Source: Acidovorax sp. Root219 (GTDB taxonomy: Bacteria; Pseudomonadota; Gammaproteobacteria; Burkholderiales; Burkholderiaceae_C). From it: a DNA stretch of 64,000 bases. The DNA is taken from NCBI RefSeq assembly GCF_001428665.1, contig NZ_LMIJ01000016.1, positions 103,796-167,795 of the forward strand. Direction: 5' to 3'. Within the stretch, counting starts at the first letter, position 1; each line of letters opens with the position of its first letter. Shown here piece by piece: positions 40,523-49,228 of the stretch. The notes under the pieces were generated by a model. The model did no database searches. It worked only from the letters and a program-made list of their open reading frames with translations, and was not told the origin of the DNA. A program made the translations under genes and the position numbers.

Positions 40523-42427
40523 TCACCCTGCGTCGGCAAGGTACACATACAGCCGGTTGCGCCCCATGGTCTTGGCCTGGTACATCGCGTTGTCGGCCTG
40601 GCGCAGCACCTCGTCCACCGTCTGGGTGTGGCCTGACACCAGGCTCACCCCGATGCTGGCTTCGCAGTGGTAGGGCTGGTCTGCAAGCGCGTACGGTTCG
40701 CGCAGCGCTGCCAGCATGTTCTCGCCCACCGCCCGTGCCTTGGCCGTGGCCTCGGGTGCTTCCTTGCCCAGGCTTTGCAGCAGCACGACGAACTCGTCCC
40801 CGCCCAGGCCGGCCACGGTGTCCTGCTCGCGCACGCAGGTGCGCAGGCGGGTGGCCACCTCGCGCAGCAGCAGGTCGCCCATGGCGTGGCCCCGGCTGTC
40901 GTTGAGGGCCTTGAAATGGTCCAGGTCCACGAACAGGGTGGCGGCGATCTGGCCGCTGCGGCTGCTGGCGGCCATCACCTGCTCCAGGCGGTCGGTCAGC
41001 AGGCGACGGTTGGGCAACTGGGTGAGGGTGTCGTACAGGGCCAGGTGGCGCGCCTCCTCCTCGGCCGCCTTGCGCCGGGAGATGTCGATGTCGATGCAGA
41101 ACATCTCTGGCTCCTGGCCTGGCACGTGCACATAGGCGTGGCTTGAAAACACATCCACCGGTGAGCCATCCTTGCGCTGCAGGCGCAGCTCGCCTGCGGG
41201 GATGGGCTCGCCCGAGCTGAACATGTGCGCGACCTGGGCCGTCACGGCATCGTGCATGGGAGCGGGGATGATCAGCTCCAGCAGGTTCCTGCCCAGGGCC
41301 TCCTGTTCGGTGTAGCCGTACAGTTCTTCCGACGCCTTGTTCCAGTACGTGGTGGTGCCGTCTGCCCGGTAGCCCTGCACCGACACCGAGGGGATGCCCA
41401 GCAGCAGCGAGCGAAAGCGCAGCTCCGATTCGTGCAGCGCCTGCTGCGCCTGCCAGCGCTCGGTGATGTCGCGCGCCAGAAAGAGGGCGGCTGCCTGGCC
41501 ATCCACCTTCGTGCCCAGGGGCTGCGCCCGCCCTTCGAAGTACCGAATGCCCGATGCGGTGTACACCGTGTACTCGAGCTTGCGCGGCACGCCCGCAGCC
41601 AGCGTGTCCTGCAGCAGCTGCACCAGCCGCTGCGCCTCACTCGAGGGCAGTACATCGTGCATGCGCTGCCCGACACGCTGGGGGGCCCCCGCAGCATGCA
41701 CGCCGTCGTTGCGCGAGAACAGCTCCATGCAGCGGCCCTTGCTGTCGAGCACCATCAGTGCATCGGGAATCGCCAGGGTGATGGCCCGCAGGCGGGCAGC
41801 ACTGCCGGCCAGGGCGAAGTCGGTGGCCTGGCGCTGCTCCACGTCGCGCAGCAGCACACCCAGCAGGGCGGTGGCGACCGGAAAGATCATCAGGTAGGGA
41901 ACGGCGACGGTGTCGTTGATGCGCGCCGCCACCTCGGCCGGCAGCCCCTGGAACAGCCCCACCACGGCCAGGTGCAGCAGCACGCCAAAGACCAGCAGGG
42001 GCCAGATGCCCACGCCCAGGTGCCAGCGGTGGCGCGCATAGCGGTAGGCCAGGCCGGCGGCCACGCAGGTGGTGATGGTCAGCACCCCGATGAAGGCCCC
42101 TGCGCCGCCCAGCCACAGCCGCCAGCCGGCCGCCATGGCCCCGGCCACCAGGGCCACTGTGGTGCCGCCGAACAGGCCCGCCATGCACAGCACCACTGAG
42201 CGTGCATCGATGATGACGCCCGGGGCAATGGTCAGGGGCGAGAGCATGCCCACGATGCAGATGCCGCCAAACAGCAAGCCCGAGAAAGCTTTGCCCACCC
42301 GTGGCTGCCTGCGCCACAGCCGCAGGTTGGCCCCGTGCAGAAAGCATAGGGCGAGCAGCAGGGCTGCGCCTTTGACCAGTTCGACGAACAAGGAACCTCC
42401 CCGTAGCCTGTGGCGACGTTCCATCAT
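40523..42427 (-). CDS. Membrane-bound diguanylate cyclase with PAS domains
   Basis: 634 residues. An N-terminal 5TM-type sensor region (about residues 15-190, LytS/5TMR-like) precedes two PAS domains (around 215-330 and 335-460, each with a PAC end such as FLARDITERWQAQQ) and a C-terminal GGDEF domain. The active site is GLGGDEFVVLL, and an RxxD product-inhibition site (REQD) lies five residues before it, so the enzyme should make cyclic di-GMP and be restrained by it. The gene converges with the 73-residue hypothetical and is followed in its upstream direction by ftsY. Confidence 0.92.
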   Translation of the reverse strand: MMERRHRLRGGSLFVELVKGAALLLALCFLHGANLRLWRRQPRVGKAFSGLLFGGICIVGMLSPLTIAPGVIIDARSVVLCMAGLFGGTTVALVAGAMAAGWRLWLGGAGAFIGVLTITTCVAAGLAYRYARHRWHLGVGIWPLLVFGVLLHLAVVGLFQGLPAEVAARINDTVAVPYLMIFPVATALLGVLLRDVEQRQATDFALAGSAARLRAITLAIPDALMVLDSKGRCMELFSRNDGVHAAGAPQRVGQRMHDVLPSSEAQRLVQLLQDTLAAGVPRKLEYTVYTASGIRYFEGRAQPLGTKVDGQAAALFLARDITERWQAQQALHESELRFRSLLLGIPSVSVQGYRADGTTTYWNKASEELYGYTEQEALGRNLLELIIPAPMHDAVTAQVAHMFSSGEPIPAGELRLQRKDGSPVDVFSSHAYVHVPGQEPEMFCIDIDISRRKAAEEEARHLALYDTLTQLPNRRLLTDRLEQVMAASSRSGQIAATLFVDLDHFKALNDSRGHAMGDLLLREVATRLRTCVREQDTVAGLGGDEFVVLLQSLGKEAPEATAKARAVGENMLAALREPYALADQPYHCEASIGVSLVSGHTQTVDEVLRQADNAMYQAKTMGRNRLYVYLADAG

Positions 42428-42489
42428 GTGGCAATTGCTGCCAGCGGTAAATGCAAATTTGGTGGGGTTTACGCCTCCCGGCGCCCCGA

Positions 42490-43908
42490 TCAGGTCAGCA
42501 GCGCCTGGGCGAACTCGCGCGCGTTGAAGGTTTCGAGGTCTTCGAGCTTCTCGCCCACGCCGATGAAGTACACCGGGATCGGGCGCTCCTGCGCGATGGC
42601 GGCCAGCACCCCGCCCTTGGCGGTGCCGTCGAGCTTGGTGACGATGAGGCCGGTGAGCTGCAGCGCATCGTCGAAGGCGCGCACCTGGGCCAGGGCGTTC
42701 TGGCCGGTGTTGCCGTCGATCACCAGCAGCACCTCGTGCGGGGCGGTAGCGTCGGCCTTGGTCACCACGCGGCGGATCTTCTTGAGCTCTTCCATCAGGT
42801 GCAGCTGCGTGGGCAGGCGGCCGGCGGTATCGACCAGCACCACGTCCTTGCCGCGGGCCTTGCCTGCGGTGACGGCGTCAAAGCTCACGGCGGCGGGATC
42901 GCCCCCCTCCTGGCTGACGATCTCCACGGTGTTGCGGTCGGCCCAGACGCCGAGCTGCTCGCGCGCCGCTGCGCGGAAGGTGTCGGCCGCCGCCAGCAGC
43001 ACCGCCGCGCCTTCGCCAGACAGGTGCTTGGTCAGTTTGCCGATGGACGTGGTCTTGCCCGCGCCATTGACCCCTGCCACCATGATCACGGTGGGCGTGT
43101 ACTTGCCGATCACCAGCGCTTTTTCGAGCGGCCGCAGCAGGTCGGCCAGCGCATCGGCCAGCAGGCCCTTGACCAGGGCCGGGTCGGTGGTCTTGCTGTC
43201 CTTGACGCGGCGCTTGAGGTCGGCCAGCAGGTGCTCTGTGGCCTTGACGCCGGTGTCGGCCATGAGCAGGGCCTCCTCCAGCTCCTCGTACAGCGCGTCG
43301 TCGATCTGCGTGCCGGTGAAGACCGTGGCGATGCTGCTGCCGGTTTTGCGCAGGCCGAGCTTGAGCCGGTCGAGCCAGCCCTTGCGCTCGGCCACCACGG
43401 GGGCCGCAGGCACCGGGACCACCACGGGCGGCGGTGCGGGAACCGGCGCCGGGGGGGGCACCACGGGGGCAGGGGCCGCCACAGGGGCCGCAACCGGGGG
43501 CAGCGCGGGGGAGGGCGCCCAGGCGGCAGGTGCTGCTGGCGTGGGGGCTGGCGTGGACGGCGGCACGGCCGTGGCGGGCGCCGGTGCAATGGTGACAGGC
43601 GGTGTCCAGGGTGCGGGTGCCGCAGGTACTGGCGCTGCCAATGGGGCAGGGGCCGGGGGGAGGGGGACGGCAGGTGCCGGGGCGATCGGCTGCGCTGGCG
43701 CGGGCTCCGCCTTCCCGCCAAAGGGATTGCGCAGCCAGCCCAGGCCGGGGATGGCCGGTGCGGGGGCCTGGGCCGGCTGCGGCGCAGGGGGCTCGGGCTG
43801 GGCCGCGGGTGAGTAAGCAGGTGCAGGGGCTCCGGGCGCGGCCACCGATGGGGGCTCATCGGCAGGGGCGGGCGAGGTGGGGGGCTTTTTCTTGAAAAAA
43901 CTGAACAT
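42490..43908 (-). CDS. ftsY: Signal recognition particle receptor FtsY
   Basis: 472 residues from the ATG giving MFSFFKKK, the usual FtsY opening; an in-frame ATG eight codons upstream is possible. Residues about 10-165 are an unusually Pro/Ala-rich linker, then the N domain (LRKTGSSIATVFTGTQIDDAL) and the GTPase G domain: GVNGAGKTTSIGKL, DTAGRLPTQ, TKLDGTAKGG and GVGEKLEDLETF. It docks ribosome-SRP complexes at the membrane. It is divergent from the M16 peptidase gene, with only 27 bp between the starts. Confidence 0.95.
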   Translation of the reverse strand: MFSFFKKKPPTSPAPADEPPSVAAPGAPAPAYSPAAQPEPPAPQPAQAPAPAIPGLGWLRNPFGGKAEPAPAQPIAPAPAVPLPPAPAPLAAPVPAAPAPWTPPVTIAPAPATAVPPSTPAPTPAAPAAWAPSPALPPVAAPVAAPAPVVPPPAPVPAPPPVVVPVPAAPVVAERKGWLDRLKLGLRKTGSSIATVFTGTQIDDALYEELEEALLMADTGVKATEHLLADLKRRVKDSKTTDPALVKGLLADALADLLRPLEKALVIGKYTPTVIMVAGVNGAGKTTSIGKLTKHLSGEGAAVLLAAADTFRAAAREQLGVWADRNTVEIVSQEGGDPAAVSFDAVTAGKARGKDVVLVDTAGRLPTQLHLMEELKKIRRVVTKADATAPHEVLLVIDGNTGQNALAQVRAFDDALQLTGLIVTKLDGTAKGGVLAAIAQERPIPVYFIGVGEKLEDLETFNAREFAQALLT

Positions 43909-43935
43909 TGGCGGGTTCTTAGAATCAGCCATTCT

Positions 43936-45417
43936 ATGAAACGCGCTTTCACCCTACTGGGCCTGCTGGCCTGCCTCGGCGCCGGAGCCACCACCAACGT
44001 GGTTTCTCCGGGTTCCCATCCATCGTCTGCAGCGGGCGGGGCCGTTGTGGCGCCGCCGGGGCCGGGAGGTGCCGGGCCGCGTGCCACAGCCTCCGGCGCG
44101 CAGCAGTTCACGCTCGCCAACGGCATGCAGCTCATCGTGCAGCCCGACCACCGCGCACCCACGGCGGTGCACATGGTCTGGGTGCGCGTGGGCTCCATCG
44201 ACGAGGTGGACGGCACCTCCGGCGTGGCCCATGCCCTGGAGCACATGATGTTCAAGGGGTCGAAGAAGGTGCCGCCCGGCGACTTCTCGCGCCGCGTGGC
44301 GGCCCTGGGCGGGCGCGAGAACGCCTTTACCAGCCGTGACTACACGGGCTACTACCAGCAGATCCCGGCCAACCGGCTGGAGGACGTGATGCGCCTCGAA
44401 TCCGACCGTTTCGCCAACAACCAGTGGCCCGACGCCGAGTTCAAGAAGGAAATCGAGGTCATCAAGGAGGAGCGCCGCATGCGCACCGAGGACCAGCCCC
44501 ACGCCGTGCTGGCCGAGCAGCTGTTTGCCGCCACCTTCAACGCCTCGCCCTACCGCCGGCCCATCATCGGCTGGATGAGCGACCTCGACTCCATGACACC
44601 CGGCGACGTGCGCGCCTTTCACCGCCAGTGGTACACGCCCACGAATGCGGTGGTGGTGGTCGCAGGCGACGTGGACCCGGCCAAGGTCCGCGCCCTGGCC
44701 GAAAAATACTATGGCAAGCTGCCCACGCATGCGCTGCCCGAGCGCAAGCCGCGCACCGAGCCCGAGCAGAAAGGCATGCGCCGGCTGGAGGTGAAGGCCC
44801 CCGCCGAGCAGGCCTACGTGGCCCTGGCGTTTCGCGTGCCGGGCCTCTCTCGGGTGGAGAACCTGCAGGAATCCGACCGCGACGCGCTGTCGCTGATGGT
44901 GCTGTCGGCGGTGCTCAGCGGCTACGACGGGGCGCGCCTTGAACGGGCCCTGAGCCAGGGCGACAAGCGCGTGGCCGACAGCGCCGACAGCTCTGCCATG
45001 CTCACCGGGCGCGGTCCCTCGCTGTTCATGCTGACCGGGGTGCCGGCCGACGGCAAGACCGCCCGGCAGGTCGAGGACGGCCTGCGCGCCGAAGTGGCGC
45101 GCCTGGCCAGCGAAGGCGTGAGCGAGGCCGAACTGGCGCGCGTGAAGACGCAGTGGATCGCCTCCACCGTGTACGAGCGCGATTCGGTGCACAGCCAGGC
45201 CCAGGAGCTGGGCGGCAACTGGATACAGGGCTACCCGCTCGACGTGCAGGAGCGCCTGCTGGAGCTGCTGCGCACGGTGACGCCGGCCCAGGTGCAGGCC
45301 GTGGCCGCCAAGTACTTCGGCGACGATCAGCTGACCGTGGCGACGCTGCTGCCCCAGCCGCTGGCCGCCAATGCCCGTCCCCGCCCGGCCATCGCCCCCG
45401 GCGCTGCCGTTCATTGA
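43936..45417 (+). CDS. M16 family zinc peptidase (active subunit)
   Basis: 493 residues. A hydrophobic signal-type N-terminus (AFTLLGLLACLGAG) and Gly/Pro-rich spacer come first. The inverted zinc motif HALEHMMF (HxxEH) with downstream EERRMRTED gives the active site of pitrilysin-like peptidases. It acts in the periplasm on peptides or small misfolded proteins. The next gene encodes a second M16 protein lacking the zinc motif; such active/inactive pairs form heterodimers. Confidence 0.92.
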   Translation: MKRAFTLLGLLACLGAGATTNVVSPGSHPSSAAGGAVVAPPGPGGAGPRATASGAQQFTLANGMQLIVQPDHRAPTAVHMVWVRVGSIDEVDGTSGVAHALEHMMFKGSKKVPPGDFSRRVAALGGRENAFTSRDYTGYYQQIPANRLEDVMRLESDRFANNQWPDAEFKKEIEVIKEERRMRTEDQPHAVLAEQLFAATFNASPYRRPIIGWMSDLDSMTPGDVRAFHRQWYTPTNAVVVVAGDVDPAKVRALAEKYYGKLPTHALPERKPRTEPEQKGMRRLEVKAPAEQAYVALAFRVPGLSRVENLQESDRDALSLMVLSAVLSGYDGARLERALSQGDKRVADSADSSAMLTGRGPSLFMLTGVPADGKTARQVEDGLRAEVARLASEGVSEAELARVKTQWIASTVYERDSVHSQAQELGGNWIQGYPLDVQERLLELLRTVTPAQVQAVAAKYFGDDQLTVATLLPQPLAANARPRPAIAPGAAVH

Positions 45418-45436
45418 GAAAGCTGGGTCCCCTTCC

Positions 45437-46780
45437 ATGATCAAGTTCAAGAAATTCGCGGCCAGCGCCTTGCTGGCCAGCACCTGCGCACTGCTCGCCA
45501 GCCCGGCCTGGGCGCTGCTGCCCATCCAGCAATGGACCGAGGCCAACGGCGCCCGGGTGTGGCTGGTCGAAAGCCCGGTCATCCCCATGGTGGACGTGCA
45601 GATCGACTTCGACGCCGGCAGCCGCCGCGACCCGGCCGGCCAGTCCGGCCTGGCCAGCGCCACGGCCTCCATGGCCTCCAAGGGCGTGAAGGCGCAGGGC
45701 GCCGAGCCCGCCCTGGACGAGAACGCCCTGGGCGAGGCCTGGGCCGACCTGGGCGCCAGCTTCGGGGCCGGTGCCGACAACGATGCCACGCACTATTCGC
45801 TGCGTTCGCTGACCGACCCGCCGCTGCTGGACAAGGCCGCGCGCCTGGCCGCACGCCAGATCGCCGAGCCCAGCTGGCCCGCCGACATCTGGGAGCGCGA
45901 CCGCGCCCGCTGGAGCGCGAGCATCAAGGAGTCGAACACGCGCCCCGCCACCGTGGCCGAGAACGCCTTCGGCGCGGCGGTGTACGGCAGCCACCCGTAT
46001 GGCGTGCGCACGACGGAAGAGACGCTGTCGCGCATCACCGTGCCGGACATGCAGGCCTTCCATGCCAGCGCCATCGAGGCCTGCCGCGCCAAGGTGAGCA
46101 TCGTCGGCGCTGTGACGCGGGCCCAGGCGCAGACGCTGGTGGCCACGCTGCTGTCGCGCCTGCCTGCATCGGCGTCCTGCGCACCTCTGCCTGCCGTGGG
46201 TGAGATTGCTGCGCTGACCGCACCGGTGGAGAAGACCATCCCCTTCGCCTCCGCACAGGCGCACGTGCTGATCGGGCAACCCGGCTTTCCGCGCCGCGAC
46301 CCCGATTTCATCGCACTGCTGGTGGGCAACCACATCCTGGGCGGTGGCGGCTTCGTCTCGCGCCTGACCAACGAGGTGCGTGAAAAGCGCGGCCTGAGCT
46401 ACAGCGTGTACAGCTACTTCGCGGGCGGCCTGCACTCCGGGGCCTTCACCATCGGCCTGCAGACGCGGCCCGACCAGGCGGCCCAGGCTGTGAAGGTCTC
46501 GCGCGACGTGCTCGCTCGCTTCGTGGCCGATGGCCCCACCGCAGCCGAGCTGCGCGCCGCCAAGGACAACCTGATCGGCGGCTTCGCGCTGCGCATCGAC
46601 AGCAACAAGAAACTCTTGGGCAATGTGGCCAACATCGCCTGGAACGACCTGCCGCTCGACTACCTGGACCGCTGGACCGAGCGCGTTGACGCCCTCACCG
46701 TGGCCGACATCCGCGCCGCCATGCAGCGCAAGCTGCAGCCTGAGCGCATGGTGACCGTGGTGGTGGGAGGCAAGCCATGA
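45437..46780 (+). CDS. M16 family peptidase-like protein lacking the zinc site
   Basis: 447 residues with a signal peptide (FAASALLASTCALLASPAWA). The fold repeats the M16 pattern (ANGARVWLVESPVIPMVDVQ, REKRGLSYSVYSYF), but the segment aligned with HxxEH reads SATASMASKG, so the metal ligands are missing. It should be the non-catalytic partner of the preceding protein, helping to close the chamber and bind substrate. It starts 19 bp after that gene and overlaps rsmD by ATGA. Confidence 0.9.
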   Translation: MIKFKKFAASALLASTCALLASPAWALLPIQQWTEANGARVWLVESPVIPMVDVQIDFDAGSRRDPAGQSGLASATASMASKGVKAQGAEPALDENALGEAWADLGASFGAGADNDATHYSLRSLTDPPLLDKAARLAARQIAEPSWPADIWERDRARWSASIKESNTRPATVAENAFGAAVYGSHPYGVRTTEETLSRITVPDMQAFHASAIEACRAKVSIVGAVTRAQAQTLVATLLSRLPASASCAPLPAVGEIAALTAPVEKTIPFASAQAHVLIGQPGFPRRDPDFIALLVGNHILGGGGFVSRLTNEVREKRGLSYSVYSYFAGGLHSGAFTIGLQTRPDQAAQAVKVSRDVLARFVADGPTAAELRAAKDNLIGGFALRIDSNKKLLGNVANIAWNDLPLDYLDRWTERVDALTVADIRAAMQRKLQPERMVTVVVGGKP

Positions 46781-47502
46781 GCCGCTCCATACTGCGCACA
46801 GGCGCCATCAGCGCAGAGATCCGCAAGGCCCAGGCCGCAGCCGCTGTCGCGCCCACGGCCAAGAACGCCAAGCAAGGCGCTGCCACCAAGGACAAGGCAG
46901 CCGCTGCGGCTGCGCCCAAGGGTGCGGGCGAAATCCGCATCATTGGCGGGCAATGGAAGCGCACCCGCCTGCCAGTGGCCCAGCGCCCGGGCCTGCGGCC
47001 CACGCCCGACCGGGTGCGCGAGACCCTGTTCAACTGGCTGGGCCAGGACCTGACGGGCTGGCGCTGCCTGGATGCCTTTGCCGGCACCGGCGCCCTGGGC
47101 CTGGAGGCCGCCTCGCGCGGCGCGGCGGCCGTGCAACTGGTGGAGAGCGATGCCGCGCTGGTGGCGCAACTGCACACCCTGCAGCAGCGCCTGGAGGCCA
47201 GGGCCGTGCGCGTGCAGCGCGGCGACGGCATTGCCGCGCTGCGCCAGGCCGCCCCCGGCAGCCTGGACTTGGTGCTGATCGACCCGCCTTTCGACAGCAA
47301 GCTGTTCGAATCGGCGCTGGAGGCGGCTGGCAAGGCCGTGGCCGCCAGCGGCTACGTGTACCTGGAGGCCCCGGTCGCCTGGACCGATGAAGGCCTGGCC
47401 GCCAGCGGCCTGGTGGTCTACCGCCACCTCAAGGCCGGTGCGGTGCACGCCCACCTGCTGCGGCCCGTGGGCGCCGCGGCTGTGCCTGGAGAGGCCGGCT
47501 GA
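46777..47502 (+). CDS. rsmD: 16S rRNA (guanine966-N2)-methyltransferase RsmD
   Basis: 241 residues. After an Ala/Lys-rich N-terminal extension of about 50 residues come IIGGQWKRTRLPV, RPTPDRVRETLFNWLGQDL, the SAM-binding DAFAGTGALGLEAASRGA and the catalytic LIDPPF, all diagnostic of RsmD. It methylates G966 of 16S rRNA in assembled 30S particles. Its start overlaps the stop of the preceding peptidase-like gene (ATGA). A large palindromic element separates it from coaD. Confidence 0.94.
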   Translation: MSRSILRTGAISAEIRKAQAAAAVAPTAKNAKQGAATKDKAAAAAAPKGAGEIRIIGGQWKRTRLPVAQRPGLRPTPDRVRETLFNWLGQDLTGWRCLDAFAGTGALGLEAASRGAAAVQLVESDAALVAQLHTLQQRLEARAVRVQRGDGIAALRQAAPGSLDLVLIDPPFDSKLFESALEAAGKAVAASGYVYLEAPVAWTDEGLAASGLVVYRHLKAGAVHAHLLRPVGAAAVPGEAG

Positions 47503-47550
47503 GCTTCGTTCGCGCTGGCGCGCGCCTTGATGTGTCAACTGGTGGGGCGA

Positions 47551-47815
47551 GAGCCTGGCTACAGCCTTTTCGGCGCTGCGCATGTGCCTTGCCGGGATGG
47601 GATGCTAGGCGCGGTGCGCAGCCAATAGCGCGGCTATTGGCAAGCGCCGCAACGCCGCAGACCGCCCGGCAAGGCACTTGCCCGAAGGGTCGGGGCGAAA
47701 TCGGCGATTGAACGCTCCGGCTGTTTGAACGAGCGTAGCCCATGCGGCGCACCCGCAGCATCCACCCCTCCCGATTTCGCTCCGACGCAGCGCCGAAAAG
47801 GCTGTAGCCAGGCTC
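47551..47815. repeat. 265-bp element with 30-bp perfect terminal inverted repeats
   Basis: The outer arms 47551-47580 and 47786-47815 are perfect 30 bp inverted repeats. Inside are further inverted pairs: a 13 bp pair (47584-47596 / 47665-47677), a 10 bp pair (47695-47704 / 47771-47780), a 7 bp pair (GGATGCT 47600-47606 / AGCATCC 47757-47763) and a central hairpin GCCAATAGC-GCG-GCTATTGGC (47621-47641). No protein is encoded. The centre resembles the element at 32273-32431. It is probably a MITE-like or extended palindromic intergenic repeat. Confidence 0.8.
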
Positions 47816-47912
47816 CATGTTGCAGTGCACTGCATAATGCGCCCAAGCGGCCCGGCAGGCCCACAAGAGGCCGGGGCCAGTGCCAATTCCGCCGTACAGG
47901 AGACAACCCGCC

Positions 47913-48416
47913 ATGGCCCAGAACGTGCTCGCCGTCTATCCCGGAACCTTTGACCCCATCACCCTGGGCCATGAAGACGTGGTGCGCAGGGCCACCCAGT
48001 TGTTCGAACGCGTGATCGTCGCCGTGGCGGCCGGCCACCACAAGAAGACCTTGTTCAGCCTGGAAGAGCGCATCGACATGGTGCGCGAGGCGGTCAAGGG
48101 CTACCCCCAGGTGCAGGTGGAAAGTTTTTCGGGCCTGCTGCGCGACTTCGTCGTGTCGCGCGGCGGCAAGGCCATGGTGCGCGGCCTGCGCGCCGTGACC
48201 GACTTCGACTACGAGTTTCAGCTCGCCGGCATGAACCGCAGCCTGATGCCCCAGGTGGAAACCGTTTTCCTGACCCCCAGCGACAAGTACCAGTTCATCA
48301 GCAGCACCTTTGTGCGCGAAATCGCGGTGCTGGGCGGCGAGGTGACCAAGTTCGTCTCGCCCTCGGTGCAGGAGCGTCTGGCCGTGAAGGTGCGCAGCCT
48401 GGCGCCCCAGACCTGA
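47913..48416 (+). CDS. coaD: Phosphopantetheine adenylyltransferase
   Basis: 167 residues from an ATG preceded by AGGAG. YPGTFDPITLGHEDVVRRA holds the nucleotidyl-transferase motif (GTFDPxTxGH), LRAVTDFDYEFQLAGMNRSL and FISSTFVREIAVLGGEV are the pantetheine- and phosphate-binding segments. It transfers AMP from ATP to 4'-phosphopantetheine, the penultimate step of coenzyme A synthesis. Length and motifs match the family throughout. Confidence 0.97.
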   Translation: MAQNVLAVYPGTFDPITLGHEDVVRRATQLFERVIVAVAAGHHKKTLFSLEERIDMVREAVKGYPQVQVESFSGLLRDFVVSRGGKAMVRGLRAVTDFDYEFQLAGMNRSLMPQVETVFLTPSDKYQFISSTFVREIAVLGGEVTKFVSPSVQERLAVKVRSLAPQT

Positions 48417-48420
48417 GGGG

Positions 48421-49164
48421 TCAGCCCGTCCAGCCGCCGCGCTGCAGCCACTGGGTGAGCAGCGTGTTGACCACCTCGGGCCGCTCCATGGTCAGCATGT
48501 GGCCGCAGTCGGCCACCACCTCGAATTCGGCGCCAGGGACCAGGCCCGCGATCTCCTCGGAGCAGACCAGCGGCGTGAGCTGGTCCGCTTCGCCGCAGAC
48601 CACCAGCACGGGGCATTTCACCTGGGGAAGGTGCAGGCGGGCGTCCGGGCGCACGATGACGGCGCGGTTCTGGCGCACCAGTTGCTCGGCGCCTGCGCGC
48701 AGCACGAAATCTAGGTAGTCCTGCACCAGGTCGGCCCGCGCCGCGCCGCCGGGGTGAAAGGCGAAGGCCACGTTGGGCTCGATCACCTCGCGCACGCGCC
48801 CCTGCTCGAACAGCGCGATGGCCGCTTCGCGCAGCGCCTGCATCTCGGGGGTCTCCGGTCGGGCGGTGGTGCCCAGCAGGGCCAGCCCGACCACTCGGCC
48901 CGGTGCCTGCCGGGCTGCTTCCATGGCGATCATGCCGCCCATCGAGGCGCCGCACAGCAGCAGGGGGCCGGGGTATTGCGCGAGCAACAGGGCCGCCATG
49001 GCCTGCACGGTCGTGGCTTCGGGCCGGGTGTGCACTTCGGTGATCTCCGGGCGCAAGGCCGCTGGCAGTACCGCGCGCTGAAAGCGCCACATGGTCGCGT
49101 CGCCCGCCAAGCCTGGAATCAGCAGCAGTTGCGGAGCAGGGCTGGGAGGCGGATTGGTCGTCAT
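48421..49164 (-). CDS. Alpha/beta hydrolase
   Basis: About 247 residues. LLLIPGLAGDATMW provides the oxyanion region, LLCGASMGGMIAMEAAR the nucleophile elbow (Ser), VVCGEADQLTPL the acid and ADCGHMLTMERPE the His of the triad. The start is uncertain: several in-frame ATGs lie between 49164 and 49194. The substrate is unknown; the fold covers esterases, thioesterases and lactonases. It follows the putative zinc peptidase gene on the same strand. Confidence 0.85.
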   Translation of the reverse strand: MTTNPPPSPAPQLLLIPGLAGDATMWRFQRAVLPAALRPEITEVHTRPEATTVQAMAALLLAQYPGPLLLCGASMGGMIAMEAARQAPGRVVGLALLGTTARPETPEMQALREAAIALFEQGRVREVIEPNVAFAFHPGGAARADLVQDYLDFVLRAGAEQLVRQNRAVIVRPDARLHLPQVKCPVLVVCGEADQLTPLVCSEEIAGLVPGAEFEVVADCGHMLTMERPEVVNTLLTQWLQRGGWTG

Positions 49165-49228
49165 GGCAGTCATCGTCGTCGGAGTCGTCATCATCAGGGA
49201 CAGCGCAGGGGCGGGGCCTTCCTGCCGC

